NCBI GenBank assembly: GCA_008933995.1
Contig: WARS01000016.1
Coordinates: forward strand, 5,370,215 to 5,434,214
DNA length: 64,000 nt
Origin: Datnioides undecimradiatus
Taxonomy: Eukaryota > Chordata > Actinopteri > Lobotiformes > Datnioididae
Direction of reading: 5' to 3'
Shown: one piece after another, positions 50,401 to 64,000 of the stretch
How positions within the stretch are numbered: position 1 is the first letter of the stretch
Layout: every line of letters begins with the position of its first letter
Translations under genes and position numbers: made by a program
The notes under the pieces: generated by a model
The model's input: the letters and a program-made list of their open reading frames with translations, nothing else
Databases searched by the model: none
Told to the model about the DNA's origin: nothing

Positions 50401-51084
50401 AGCCTGCTGTATACGGCTTAATGCCTTTTGACTGGTGCTACAGTACACATGCGGCCACGGAACAAAGCGACGGTTCATTCCGACTATTTGAATCGACCTC
50501 ACATCTCATTAAAGCTACTGCAATCGCTTGATGGCGCAGAGAAATGTTCATGTTCCATCTTTTTCGAACAGAAAGCTTTGATTATCACAGAGCATGATTC
50601 ATTTGCTGGATAAACCCATTTTTCCATAATTAAAAAGAAGAGGATGAGTTCACTGAGGTGTGGGCTGATGCGCGGGGATTAATTACAGTCACGTGGTACT
50701 TTATTGAGACTTTCCAAAATATGTGTCGCCTGCAACGAACAATATAGAATAAATTGAAAGGGGACTTAGACATGCCCTTTCCCTGTGCCCTTTTCTTCCT
50801 CTGCCTGCTTATCTCAGATCATCGTCTTTCCCTCTCTGTCCAACCACCCCCCCATCCACATGCAGCTCTTTATCTGTTTCTGCCTCTCTTGTCTCTATTC
50901 CTCTCAATTTTCTTTTTTACTGTAAATCTCAGATTCTCAGAGGGACACTGACATAAACCAAACGAGACACTCGCCTCGCAGTTATTTCTGTGCTTGGGTT
51001 TTATGTGGCTTCAGTAATAAATGACAAAAAAGGGCTTATTTAACGTTTTAGTGAGTTTAATTTTAAGCTGCATCCGTGCAGAGT

Positions 51085-51102
51085 GTATATATATATATAT
51101 AG
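51085..51102. repeat. (TA)n short microsatellite
   Basis: GTATATATATATATATAG-type run in intron 2. Confidence 0.85.
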
Positions 51103-53150
51103 CCTACTGTACACGCAGTGTGTAAGTAATTATCGTGAGTAATATATTTCTTATGACATTTTATGAGGAATTATTGCTCCTTTAACTCAGAGGACCGTTG
51201 CTAGTGAAAGACGTGGCCTAAATCTGCTCATCAAGCTAATTTACATTTTCCCCCTTTCCATTTCTTGCCTGAATGATAATGTTGACTATCTCTATACATG
51301 CATGCCATTACATATAAGTTCACATTGAATTAAGAAAGTCCCTAGCAATGTGTGGTTGGAGAGTTTTTGTGGCTTTTTACAGCCCCCATGTGCGTTGAAA
51401 GTTGTCTTTCACAAGGCGCCACCAACTCACACAATGCCTCTGACAGAAGAAGACACTGTGTTGAATAATGTGAATTTATGTAAATGACAGATTTTGAAAA
51501 ATGGGAACTGGACCACAACAGTTCCAAAAAAAAAAACACCAAAAAAACCAAACAAAAGTCTTGGCAGCTTTTAAACAATTGCCCTAACTCAAATGAAATC
51601 ATCTAAATACAGATCTTAAGAGTGGGAATATAAATGCTGCTCGTGCATTGTTGTTATTCTCACCGTGTCATAAGATTAGAAGGTGTCGTATGCCGAGCAG
51701 ATTGTAGAGACGCTTGAGGGAACTTTGTGATATTAGGCTACATAAATGAACTTGACTTGGCTCGGAGGTTTGCAAAGTGATGCTAAACAAAACATTTTGA
51801 TTCGAGCACCTCAGCCCCCTTTATTAGAACTGGATCAGGAACGGAGGAGGGGGTCCACCTTGTTAAAAATTACTAAAATGTAACCCCCTTTACTTCCTTT
51901 CCCCCTACCAGCTGCCCTGTCTATAGCCTTTACAGCCCAGGTTTAGTCAGACCAATTGCATGTGCTGTGCATCACCTCACATGATGCTAGTAAGCCAATC
52001 AAATCGTTGCATTCTCATAAGCATAGTTAATCAAGTCAGTGAATAACACATACAACACAGAGTCAGAGAAGTCAGTGGGTCAGACAAAGGTTACTTCGCA
52101 CAGCGTGCGCTAAGAAGAAAACCGAGCTTTAAATTAAGACTCTTGCAAGTTTACTCTTCCCGGTTTAAAACCAGTATGTCTCATATCCGAGACTGTCGAG
52201 ATCATGAAGCACGACTACCAGACCAAGCCCAGAGCGTCTTTAGAGCAAACCTGCTGATTCAAATACAAACTGAGGGAGCAGAAGATAAAGTATTTCATAT
52301 GACACTGACTCATACTACTGAGATACGGAGTTGCTTATTTTCCAGAAATGGAGGGTAAACACGGTGTTCAGAAACTGGCAGAAACATAACCAACAGCATT
52401 TTCAGCCAAATGGATCAATGTCATGTGAAATAGAAATCATCTGGTGTCCAACAGGATATACTGACCACATATAAGATACTGTAGACGCATTTCACTTCAA
52501 GAATGAGGTAGTGTCTGGTCACCAATACTCCATACTTCCCTGTACTTGAGATGTGTGGCTACACGTGAACATGCTGTAACCCTCTCCTTGGCACGCTCCT
52601 TTATGTACAAGAGCCTAATCTGATTTTAATACACTGCAGGGTTAATAGCTGCTGGAGGCAGAGCAAGCTCAGCTCTGGGAGGACAGATCGGATCAGTTAC
52701 CCGATCCAGCTATAGGCCATGAGTAGAAACTACCCCGTGGATCAGATGAATACATTCTCTTCCAGTCCGAGTCGCCGTGACCTTTCATCAATGCCATCTT
52801 CCCGTTGACCAATGAGGTGTGAAGAAAGAGGAGTTGACAGGTTTGAATGTCCTTCGGTGTCTGTCCTGTATCGTTACCCAAATCTCAAAAATAGATCGAA
52901 GCTATCTAAAAAAAGAAAGCGCTCTGTGCCCTCCGTCCAACAGTTGCGGAAGTTGTGGGTTTGCTCTCACTACACCGGGGTCCTGCCACAAACGAGCTTT
53001 CCTGTTTAGTCCTTATATCATTTTCAGACTTCACTCTTAAACACACGTCATGATTTGTTGTTGTCTTAAGGACAAACATGTTGGGCTCCTAGTTTACAGA
53101 CATGATTACATAGTATATATCAAAAATATGCAGTATTTACCCATCCAGCA

Positions 53151-53193
53151 ATCATGGTAATCGTGGTAATGATTACTGGATGGTGTCACATTT
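53151..53193. repeat. Hairpin-forming inverted repeat, 15-bp arms with one mismatch
   Basis: CCATCCAGCAATCAT (53151-53165) pairs with ATGATTACTGGATGG (53179-53193) except at one position, with a 13-nt loop (GGTAATCGTGGTA). Confidence 0.85.
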
Positions 53194-53331
53194 TAATAAA
53201 ACAAACCATAAATAGTCTCCCATAACACTACAAAACACATCCGAAAATGAAAAGCCACACTGAAATATCAACATGTCCACTAAACAGCTGTGGTTGTTTA
53301 CAAGTGGGCATGTATGTGTGTCTGTTTAAGG

Positions 53332-53369
53332 GTGTGTGTGTGTGCGTGTGTGTGTGTGTGTGTGTGTGC
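53332..53369. repeat. (GT)n microsatellite
   Basis: TG run of about 38 bases with one CG interruption; CA in the transcript sense. Confidence 0.92.
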
Positions 53370-56300
53370 ACCCCAAAGGGAGCCACAAGGGGACCAAAAC
53401 CAAAGGGAGCCCACTGAGGGGGAATAACTAAATCACGCAGCCCACAGATGTTTGTTAAATGCCACAATGAGATGGAAAAGATGGGCCCAAAACTGTCAGA
53501 TTGTTGTGTGGAAGTGGCGTTCTGTCCGCCCAGTGGTGAGCACGCGTCGGACAAATGTGGATCTAAATCGTCGAATCCATGTCAGCCTGCCTTGTAGCAC
53601 TATCGAATGTGAGCTAGACAACAGGAGGCCTGTAAGCCCATCACAAACACCACAGCGAAATACTTGGCGCGCTGGCGCTCGTGGAAGTCGTGTGGAAAAG
53701 TTTATTGGGATGCGGCTTAATCGGAGATCAGGCGATACAAGCTGAAATTAATTCAATCAAATAATTTTTTTTGGTAAAGTTTTATTCAATTCAAGCTTTA
53801 AAAGCTTCGGAGTGAAGAACTGCATCCTAAAGTTTTACAAAGGTGACACCGATTGTTCAGTCGCACAAGTACGTCTACTAACTGTCAGTCCTCACGGAAA
53901 CCCTTTCACAGTGCATTCCTACCAGCAAATGAATAATTATTCAAATCCTTTAACTGCAGGAAGGTGTGTCATCAAGAGACTGTACATACAGCAGCTTGTA
54001 CAGTAGCTGAGCCTTCAGGCTAACTCTGCTGAGGCCCATGCCGCTCCCATCGCGTCAACACATGTGATGTGCCCTCATTTTCAACACCATTAATCTCAGG
54101 TGGGGGTTGGAGAAAGGAGGAAGGGAGTGGAATGGTGGTTGTGTTGGGGGGGGGGGTAGACTGAGCATTTGACTCAGCATTTTGTATGCCATTCATCTAG
54201 GGACTGTGAAACTGGTATGTGTCACTGCCTGACTGGACGTGCAGGTGGAGAGATGTGGAGCCGAACTTCCAAGATGTTGTGTTTCATCCCCACCCTCTAA
54301 CCGACGATGATGCTGGCCACACACACACCCACCTGCGCACACACACACACACACAGAGCCAGTTTGATTTGTCTGAGATGTCTGCGACAAAGACGTGCGA
54401 CACTGCGGAGGTCACATAAAATAACAATGACATGATAACTGCACTGCAATTAGCCTAAAGCGTGCCTGTTTAGGTTTTGTTGCACAACAGCTATCGTTGC
54501 CCCAGGTGAGGCACAGGATAATAGAAGTAAGTGGAAATTCCCCTGCATTTCAACGTTTTAATGAATCACCATTACGTGAGAGCGAGCCGAGCGGCACCCA
54601 AGAAACAAAACAAATCGCTCCTGTAGTTCGTGCTCGTGATGACTAAAACCTACGTGTAACTTAAAAAAATATATACTGGTATCGGTAAAATTACGTGAAC
54701 CACCAAACCCCGGGTGAGGATAGATACCAAGGACCAGGCTTTAATTGTTGCCGGTTCCTGATTGGCTAGAATGACAACACTGATTAGTGCCTGGGCAATT
54801 TAAATCGCACAAACACAAGAGCTTTATGAATTTAATCTCTGACTAAATATGACTAAGATGTTGCAGTCTGGAGCCCCTCGAAGTGTACAGATCGATTGCT
54901 GTCAGCTTACTTTTGGTTAAGTCTTATTTAAATCTAGTTTATTTCTAGTAAACAACGTAAAAAAAAAAAAAAAAATCCAGATATTTGTATTTTGTCCTAA
55001 ACAAAATACTATTAACTGCTTTCAGGGCGTGCCCCATTTATATTGACAAGATTATGGAGGAGTATTGATGAGAGCTGCTAAGCACCAATAGCACCGGTAT
55101 CGCTACCGCTATCCGTAAAATCCAAAAAACACCCTCTTCTGCACACAAGTGTTTTGAAGGCTGTGACATTGCTGTTGCAAAGACTCATATACAGTGGAAT
55201 AAAAATATGCAACTACCTGCTGCTTTCGCCCTCCCTCTCCTTCTCTGTGTCTCTGTCTGTGGCAAACACACACATACAGCGAACGTACGTCCACACGTGC
55301 AAACACACGGACCCACACACACTGAGAGCCATACTTTTTTAACAGGTTTTCTCTCTCTTTCTCTACAGTATGGTAATTTTCTCCTGTTCGGCTTCTGGCA
55401 CCTCTCCAGTGTAATCACTGAGGGGAAATCACCCCTTGAAACACTGTGTTTGAGTGTTTGCCCCTTAATTCATATTGCATGAAATGAGCATGCAGCTTTG
55501 TTCACAGAGGGGAAAAAAAAAAAAAAAAGTGCCATGCCTTCAGCAGAGCCTGTCTAATACAGCCCACAGATGGGAGCTCTAATAACTAATGCCAGGGCCA
55601 AGAGAATAAAACAACAATAAACTGGGACCTGTACCTAATCTTAAGAGTCGCTTCTTTTCAGATTAAGACACCTAGTGATCTACTGACACAGAGTGTTTCA
55701 TACATAAAGCAGAGCAGCACAGCCACCCTGCTGCACCTGCTGATAATCTTCACTAAATTACCTATTTTATTACCCTAAACACTAGCAGTCATTTGGAGTT
55801 GTGTTCCTGGCCATGGAACAAATGTGAGCCCAGTAAAAATAAAAATATCTGCCTCTTTTAGCTGGTAAATGTTACACTTTCTTCACCAGCGTGTCGTCAA
55901 CGTTGTCTGCGGTTTCGGCGCTGGGCAGGCAGCGTGCAGCGGGTTTAGATTAGATGAACCAGAACAATAAACTTGTGAGCCGTAAAAATCAAAACAAGAA
56001 AGATCCTGAAGCGCTCCGCAGAGCCGAGGGGAACCGCAGAATCTGCTGATATTGGTCTCCGGGTTCATCCCTATAAGTCACCCCGCTCACATCACATGTA
56101 TCTGTTGTTGCTGTAACCAAAAAATATTGATTAGTGCAGCTAAGTCATATTCCTAACCTAACCTCCTCCCAGGTGCCTCTGACAATAAAGTCAGAACATC
56201 AACAAAACCAAATCAGATTTTTATGTTAATTAAAAGTTGAATTTCCATATTAAATTTAATTTATGGCTCAAAATGACAGATATTTTAAACACTTTGTGCG

Positions 56301-59300
56301 ACCGCTTGAAATACCCAGTAAATATTTAAAGACATGCATGCAGTGCGTGGTGCAGTCATGTGTGTCACATTACAGAAACATATTGGTGATGAATGAGATC
56401 TCCGTGTGCATCGGGGTGGATAATGAACTCTTTGTACTTTCCGACATCACCCCACTGACCAGGGTTAACTGATATCCTGTAAATCAGATGCATAAGTAAG
56501 TTATCGCTGCCCTCAATTTCCTTCTCTTTTTTTTTCTTCCATGGTTATTTAACTGTGTGTTAATGCTATCAAACTCGTTCCAATTAGACTGACAATCAAC
56601 CCACCCACTCAACCTGTCAAACCGGCAATCCCGAAGGCTATTGGAACCGTATCAGCATCGCACCTGAATAAGAAGCTTCCTCCTGGTGAGCCTGAAATAC
56701 CACAAGGCGCACATGTCACTGGCACTGGAGCGAGTGGGTGTAATCATACTGGAATGAAGGAAGAACTTAAGGCATGTCAGCTACATTCACAACAAGCAGG
56801 ATAACATCCTCCTCCACCAGCAACCCGAAAGAAAACCGGAGCAGTGGGCTGCCTCTCGTCTTCTAAAGAAAGAACTTTTAAAGGCACACGTTTCGCAATA
56901 ATAGCAAAACTTGCTCCTCTATTCAAATTAGCAGATGTTAACTACTGTTTGGTAATAGCCAGAACTAACAGGAGAATCTACATGCAGAACAGCTACAGGC
57001 ACCACAGCAACAAAAAGTAACTCTGGTTATTATACTCATGTCCAGAGTTTCTGGTGCAAGGCCCTGAATCAATAACCCACTGATGAGTAAAATGGGATTG
57101 TGGAAGACCACTGAATTCACTAACCGCTGGTATCAGGCACTAAGAGCTGCTGCAGCACCAACCAGATGTTTGCTCTCCAGAGTCGCGGGTACCATTTACA
57201 GGACCCATCTACGATACGAAGACGCCTTGAGGAGGCGGGGCAGCGGTACCTTTCCACTGCTGTTGGCACGTGTCTGTCAAGGTGAACCACATAATATACG
57301 TGTCTAATAAAATAGGAATCTAGGTTAGAGCAGCCATTCCCACAGTCGGAAGAATAACGCTGCCGTCAGGCAGACAGGTTTAATGTTGAAGCAATGTGCC
57401 ACTTGAACGTAGCAACAGCGTGAGACCATTCCAGATACGTTCCAAGTGTGGATTCGTTTCATTTACATTGATCAGATTTATTCTACAGCAGCTGTCACAT
57501 GGGAACATTTTGGGGTTTTGTGCCCTCGGGATGTTTAAAAGAGATTCCTCTTCTCTTTACTGGTTTTAAAACGTCTGAAAAACTGAGGGACGAAAGAAAA
57601 AATAATCCTCAATCCCTGTTTTGTTCAAATATGTTCTAAAGTTATTAATGTGACGCTTTAGCAATCTAAGTTGACCAAATCAAGTGGGTACCATCCAAAT
57701 TTAAAGCCTTCTTGATGCAAAACTCCCCCACAAACAGCGTTTCCTTGCTGAGCTGGGGCAGAGGAATACGACCTGATAGTTGAATGTAGGTGAGACAAAG
57801 CAATAATAAACCTTCACGTGACTGTGAGGATAAAGGCACCCGCTGGATTTAACTAGCTCAGACTTTGGAACCCTCATATTAGCTCAGATCGCTAACAAAG
57901 ACAGTTTTTACAGTGTTGTAAAGTAAAGGACTCCTTCAGGGCGAGAGCGAACGGGAGAAATAATTACAGTGACTTTTAAATCATCCTTTAATGTACGTAT
58001 GACGTGAGCATGTTTTGTGTTGTTGCCAAACCCCTTCCTTTAAGAAACATAAAAAAATAATTAGATATTACAAACCATTATTGTTGCATGAGTTATGTTT
58101 TGTATCAGATAGCTGTTAATCTGATTCTATTGTTGTTAGAAACACACAAACAATGATCATCTTCAGACAGTCTTAAGAGCAGAAACAGAACCAGACCACA
58201 GGAATGCACCGGATAAACCTGAATCATTGCATGTTTTCGTTGCCCCTCCTTTATTACCTTAATGGCACTTTAATGACTGAACCACATCAAAGCGCACATG
58301 CATCTGAGAGTGTGCCTTTGTGTGATTTGACAAGCAACAAATTAATCAAGGTGTAACAAACTCAACTGCTTCTCTGCCGAAAGTCCAGAATCACAGTGCA
58401 ATGGTGCATCAGCATCTTCCGTTTTCTTCAAGGTCCAGCGGCCGGGCGAGATTGTGAATAAAAGAGAAAGCTCCTGCTTAACAGTCGAAACCCAAAAAAA
58501 GCTCCAGACTGTCTCCCTTTCAGAGCGGAGTGAAACAGGCAGCTGTAGCCAAGTCAGAGGAAGGCAGGCGAAACAAAAAGCAGACACTGAACAGGGGAAT
58601 GTCTGCTTGTGCCAGGTACAGTGCAGTAAACTCTTCAGGGATAATGGCCAGATCTGAGTATTTCCCAGAGCTGTGGACAGTACTGAGCTGATGCCATCAC
58701 GGTGTCCCATCAACAGTCCGACGGCGTCTTCCTGTTGAAACTGTCTAATTTCTCTACATTCAGGCCAAGTTCCCAAACACTCGACCACACGCAAAGTCAT
58801 TTGTGCTCACTATGATCGGAAACAAATGCCGCCCACCATTCATTAGAGCGAATTAACTGCTGCCAAGTCACCGTCTCTCTAGATCTGCTACTACCCTGAA
58901 ATCATGTTCCTGTGACATGTTTTTCACACATAATGAAATGTTCAATTCAAATTTTAGGAGAAAATATGTTCTCCTACTTACCTCTAATAATACCTAGCCA
59001 TGCAGATCACTTTCTTTAGCCGCTCTTTGGCTATGCTTTACATTTGAAATCTTGTGAAGATCTTGGCTTGAATAAAAGAAACTAAAAGTAGTAACATTTT
59101 GATTTAAATTCACAGTTCGGGACTTTTGTCTCTCCATTCTGGCAGCGAGACTAACTTCAGGTTGCAAACAATGTCGTTTTGCTGCTGATGCTAGTTCCTG
59201 AAGCCTACACTGTAGCTATCTTTGCTGGTTGAAGTCTGGTGTCTGGTGTGACATCTGCACCATGCTACGACAGCTACGGGCATGACGGAGGGACACATCA

Positions 59301-59451
59301 TGAGCGTGCATCAACATTATTCTCACCACTGGGGGGGGGCTCACTGCAGGTTTAAGCGTCACATAACAAAATATAATTGATCTCCTTAGTTTTGGAGGAA
59401 GATATTTCAGACAGACATCTGAAAACCTAAGATAAGAAAGAAGAAAAGTTG

Positions 59452-59454
<3 letters not shown>

Positions 59455-59493
<39 letters not shown>
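59455..59493. repeat. (TG)19 microsatellite
   Basis: The longest uninterrupted dinucleotide run in the window. Confidence 0.95.
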
Positions 59494-59496
<3 letters not shown>

Positions 59497-62400
59497 TCAA
59501 GAGAGCTGACCCTTTCATATCCCTTCAATTATGACTTTTCTTCCCTCTTCTGCTGAAGTCATATTACACTTCCCGCCAAACACATTTACCCTTTTGCAGC
59601 GTCAGGCAAGAAAATGATCCGGCCAAACGGGTTAACATGATAAAGTATCTCTTTCTTTGAGCTGTCACCTGATCCTTGGAAGTCTCTTTTTACCTGCTGG
59701 GTCAGTGTGCCATGGGCTGCCACGGCGCTACATACATGATTTGTGTGCCTGCGGAAAGCAGTTCCTGCATAACAGGGATTCCACGAGTTCGTCTTTTATG
59801 GAACCAAATAAACTCTTGACAAAGGGCACAAATCATTTCGCTTTTTAAACCCACAGCAGAGCTGGAGGAGACGCCTTGCGAATGTGTGTTTTCTAGGTCA
59901 CCACCGCGATGGCCAAATTAATTATGCATTTTCAAGGCTAACGCATGAGTGTGAACTTGACTGGATGTTTCAGGGATTCCAACTTTATGTTGCACAGTAT
60001 ATGTTTTAAAGACACACAGTACACTACACACACTGGCTTTGATACGGCCGATGTGTCAGCTGCAGCGTCTGTGTGACCGGTTTTAGTGCTACACATGCTA
60101 TCGAATTAAAATTTAAAGGCACACCCAATTTGGATAAAACTATCTAATAATTCATTTGCATAAATAATTGAAAATGTTATCTCAGAAATAATATCTAGGC
60201 CGCAGAGCAAACAGATGCATTAACTGGTAAAGGACCTAGAAAATGAAATAATTAAATCGCTAGAATAATATTGATGAAGGTCACTGCATCCAACGCCTCC
60301 ATTTAAAACCTAAAAAGATGCGACTTGTCACTATTTTACACTCCACAGATAATTTCTTGCTGTTTACTTTGGTTTCCGGGCATTTTTGGGCTGTGACTGC
60401 AACATTATTAAACGTCTTAAGTCACAGTCGGCGGCGGCGCTCCTCTGAATCACGGGTTCTGCTGACGTAAAAAGTGTCAGTGGCTGTGTGTTGATTGCGT
60501 GCGCGCCCGTGTGTGCGGGGCTATGTTTGTGTGTTTGCGAGAGAATGAAAGCGTTATGCAAAAGGGCCCGGAATAACCCCTCCCACCCCCAACAACACAC
60601 ACACGCACACACACACGCACATGCACACCCTTCACTTTATTTGAGCCAACTGTGCATGACCTACTTTGGGAACCTTTCAAGCTGAACAATTAACATTTTT
60701 TTTTGAAGCTTCTTCCTTTATGGCATCCTTTCCATGGAGGAACTGACAAGACAAACACTGTGTTTAAACGCAAGCACTTTGGCATGAATACTTGGGCAAA
60801 CTCTAATTAAACATGAATGATAAAGGCATGCCTTGTTTGCTCAGTCAAGTATATCAGCATACAAGAGGAAGACAATAATACTCTGGGAGACTTGAGATGG
60901 CTTCTCTCTGCATCCTCTCCAGCAAAAATGAAATATAGATCTCATTGCTTTTTATAGCTCTGAATGAATAATGTCCAAGCAATGAATTAGACATCTGCCT
61001 GCATTTAGCTCAACAAACAATTCTTTTTTTATTCATGACAACAGTGATAGGCTCTTACAACCACCTAATTCCTGTCATTTTGTGATTCAATATGTGCATA
61101 TTCCCTTGTAGTCGCTCTATATTCTGATACCAGCGTGTTGCTTTGCCGTCTCAGATGACGCTGCATTTCATTCAGCTCCTCCTCCTCTCAAAACCCAGCT
61201 ACAGGGCTCATGACTCAGACAATCTTTAAGGCTACCTGTGGGAGATCTTCAAGACTGCTTGCACGCTAGGTGAACAAAGTAAAGTTCTGCCATTCAGCTA
61301 CAGTATTTCACACAGCAGCGCGCTATAAAAACTGGGGGCATTCACCACCAAACAGAAGCGTGCACTATGCTTTGTTGCAGCTCTGGTATTTAGTTTCCGC
61401 CTCCTTTATGCAGTTTGTTAATGACCTCAACAACAGAAGGGAATGTCAGCGGTAGGTGATAGAGAGTAGATCTCCAACTACAGGACTGGCCTAGCGGAAA
61501 TCTGGCCCCCTGTCACCAGACTGTGTTTCAGCAAGAAGTTCAAATGAGGACAAGACAGGCATTCAAATCCCGGGAGCCCTGGCCAGCAGTAACCACACTT
61601 TTATTGGGGTGTCAAGTCCGGCCTAGAATGTGTGCTGTTGTTGTTGTTGTTGGCGGCCGGCGTTGTGTGCGTGCATGTGTGTGTCGGTGCATGGCTCTGC
61701 GTGGGAGAGGAAGAGTGGAGACTTTTAACATGGTTGCTTTTCTGCGCAACAAAAGCATCCGATCATTGTGCCACACAGTATCATCTTGATTCTTTTTTAA
61801 AAGATTACATCCACTGTAGGCATTTACTCCTACGCGCTAGTAGCGCAAGGTAAGAAGCGTCCATTCATAAAGCTGGAAAACAGAGCTGGCTTTCACTGAG
61901 CCCTCATGGCTGTTAACCGTTGAGATAACACTGTTGGATATTTAGATCCAATCTGTGGCTTTGTTGTATTTTGTATTTAAGCTTTTATTTTCCTCTTTGT
62001 GGTAAAAGGCAAGATAGACAAAACTGACAGCCATCCAAATCAGCCAGATGTTTTAGCTTCTCTAGTTTTATCTGCAGTAAAGAGTATTTAATCCAATGTC
62101 TGTATTTGGCAAGCATTTGACAGACAAAGCAAGAGCATTGTGGTATTTTAAGGGAGCTGCTCGCAAAACCAAATCTGCTCTAAAATTCAAAAACGGTAAT
62201 AGTGGTGAGAACAGCGTTTTAGCTTTACTTTCCACCTTAAAACAGCCTAAATAGATTTTTTTTGAAAGCTTAACAAGCTGTAAACGCAACACTGGCACAT
62301 TATCACCTTATAAAGTTGTTGTGGTTAACTTGTTTGCAGAAATTGCCTATTTACACTTTCTTTTTGCTCTGTTTTGGTCTCCACCAACTCCTGAGGGAAA

Positions 62401-64000
62401 TCTCTGACCCTTTAACTGCTTAAACGCTCCACTATGTTAGGCATCTAGTTGCTAACTATGCCTGTCTGTCACAGCAGGGATTGCACAATGGGTTTACCAG
62501 CGCTTTGATGGTGAAACAGCTGCGTGCTTCAACTGGAGACAAGGACGATGAGACTTTGTGTATCAAAAACAACAAAAAATGCGTTAAAGGACAGTGAAGC
62601 AAGCAGAGAACAACTGCACTACAACCCAGTATAAGGTGTCTTTGGTTTTACTGGAAGGGAAAAAATCTAATGACCTCAAAAAATCTTAAAATTTTATGAC
62701 CTCATTCGAGTGAATTTAAAGGTGTGTTCACACAGTTGATCATTGGTAAATTCTCAAGAAGTCTCATGACACCTTTCTTTGTGTACAATGATCATTTTAT
62801 GACTCCAGTTGTCTCCGACTTGTTCAGCCTTGAGCTCTGAAGGTGATTCAAGATTAGCTCGCATGATTTGCTGACATAACTGGCGAGCCTTCACTAACAG
62901 AGTTGTCTAACATGTCTGCCGGTCCTTGAGATATGAGTCCCATCAATGATTTTGAGCCAAATGAGGAAGTCCACATCAACATCAATTAATGCCAATTTGG
63001 TCAAAAACTAAATAAACTGCATCCCACTATAAGTCTATGAAACAGCGTTTAATTGTATGATATTAATAAGCTGCCTCTCTGCAGGTGGCGGTGTGAAACT
63101 ATCTCTACACACAGCTCTGCATAATCTAAATTTTACACATAAAATAAAAACTCTGTGTTATGCAACAACTTAAACCTTTACAGAATATTACAAATAATAC
63201 TAATCTATCATTGACATATAGGTGTCATATCAGTTCCAGCATATACATTTATATATATGTTCCTGATGTGCGGGGATGTGTAAACTGGTTATTTTCCAGC
63301 ACATAACGCCGAAAAAAATGCTCGCTGTATAACGTTGTTGTCACTACAAAGTTATATTTATCTGAAATATACTCCTTAATAACGTTAGCTGTTTAAGAAA
63401 AGCTGCCTTCTGAGTAGCCTTAGATCAGCCACTACCACATAGGAAAGGTCTATTTTTATTCCAGCTCAAAAATTCCCCATATAGGCTGCCACATCGTTAA
63501 TCTATGAACTTCTTTCCGTCTAAAATCTGCCTCGGTTTTAAAAAGAATCCCACACCCACATGCTGCGAGCGCCATTAAAATGCTTCTCTCTTGTGGTAAG
63601 TTTTCACCTTAAAGCCAGGCTCTGAAATGCCACCTGGAGAGCTTTTATCTTAACCAGGAATCATTTTTAAAGGATAAATTCATATATTTTAAGAACAGCT
63701 GACAGTAGAATTTCACTCTTCACCACTTACTACTCATACTGCCTGTCCACTCTCCTCTCACAGACTTCAGTCCGCCCACGCCAACGACTGATTGGCTGCC
63801 CAGAAGACAGCAAAGAACTGGATTCTTGTGGACTTTTATGTATTAATACTTTTTTTTTCATTCACGTGTTTTCCGATTTTTCATTTTTCAAGTACATTAA
63901 TCTTCTTTTTGCCTTGTTTTGATATTTATGCACAAAAGAGTGGAAATATTGAAATGAATTATGTTAATTCTCTTTGACTATTTGTCTATTTTTAAGATAA

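Larger units (their letters stand above)
30430..64000 (-). other. nr3c2: nr3c2 intron 2, 3' part (continues outside window)
   Basis: At least 33.6 kb upstream of exon 3. The large exon encoding the N-terminal activation domain should precede it, but no open frame here exceeds 171 codons and none resembles the MR N-terminus, so that exon lies beyond 64000. Contents: microsatellites, pyrimidine-rich blocks (about 32700-32760, 43015-43062, 45545-45775, 47395-47490, 50815-50940), two probable degraded DNA elements (31535-32010, 41950-42261), a 61-bp-period direct repeat (35297-35391) and a hairpin (53151-53193). No nested gene, tRNA or conserved RNA was recognised. Confidence 0.8.

Noticed and set aside
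58342-58800. 152-codon open frame on minus in intron 2
   Set aside because: On the gene strand but far from splice-like borders I could defend and unlike any MR N-terminal sequence.

Overview
This is a vertebrate genomic window, most likely from a ray-finned (teleost) fish. It holds one recognisable protein-coding gene, the 3' two-thirds of a mineralocorticoid receptor gene (nr3c2, nuclear receptor subfamily 3 group C member 2), on the minus strand. The fish assignment is inferred from three things: the receptor sequence (for example [14 protein letters not shown] after the second zinc finger and YDEFLSMKV in helix 8), compact introns between the ligand-binding exons, and dense CA/CT microsatellites with relics that look like dispersed fish DNA elements.

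Reading along the gene (right to left), the coding exons, numbered as in human NR3C2, are: exon 3 (first zinc finger, 30302-30429), exon 4 (second zinc finger, 21900-22016), exon 5 (hinge and start of the ligand-binding domain, 18464-18808), exon 6 (16579-16723), exon 7 (12429-12559), exon 8 (5210-5367) and the coding part of exon 9 (4301-4456, stop codon at 4303-4301). All introns have GT...AG ends, the reading phases join perfectly, and together they encode 392 residues ending in YFHKK. The large first coding exon (N-terminal domain) and the promoter are not here. The 33.6 kb right of exon 3 is the 3' part of intron 2, whose far end lies outside the window.

Below 4300 lies the 3' untranslated region, with several candidate poly(A) signals and seed matches to miR-135 and miR-124. 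Its distal end cannot be fixed from sequence. The first ~1 kb may be intergenic.

The rest is intronic: microsatellites, pyrimidine-rich blocks, several perfect or near-perfect inverted repeats (the best is a 47-bp palindrome at 13009-13055), and two probable degraded non-autonomous DNA transposon copies. I found no tRNA, rRNA, CRISPR array, intact transposase or convincing second gene. The items most worth a second look are the helix-8 leucine that sets the response to progesterone-type ligands, the missing downstream donor for the known four-residue insert isoform, TG repeats abutting two 3' splice sites, and the palindromes.
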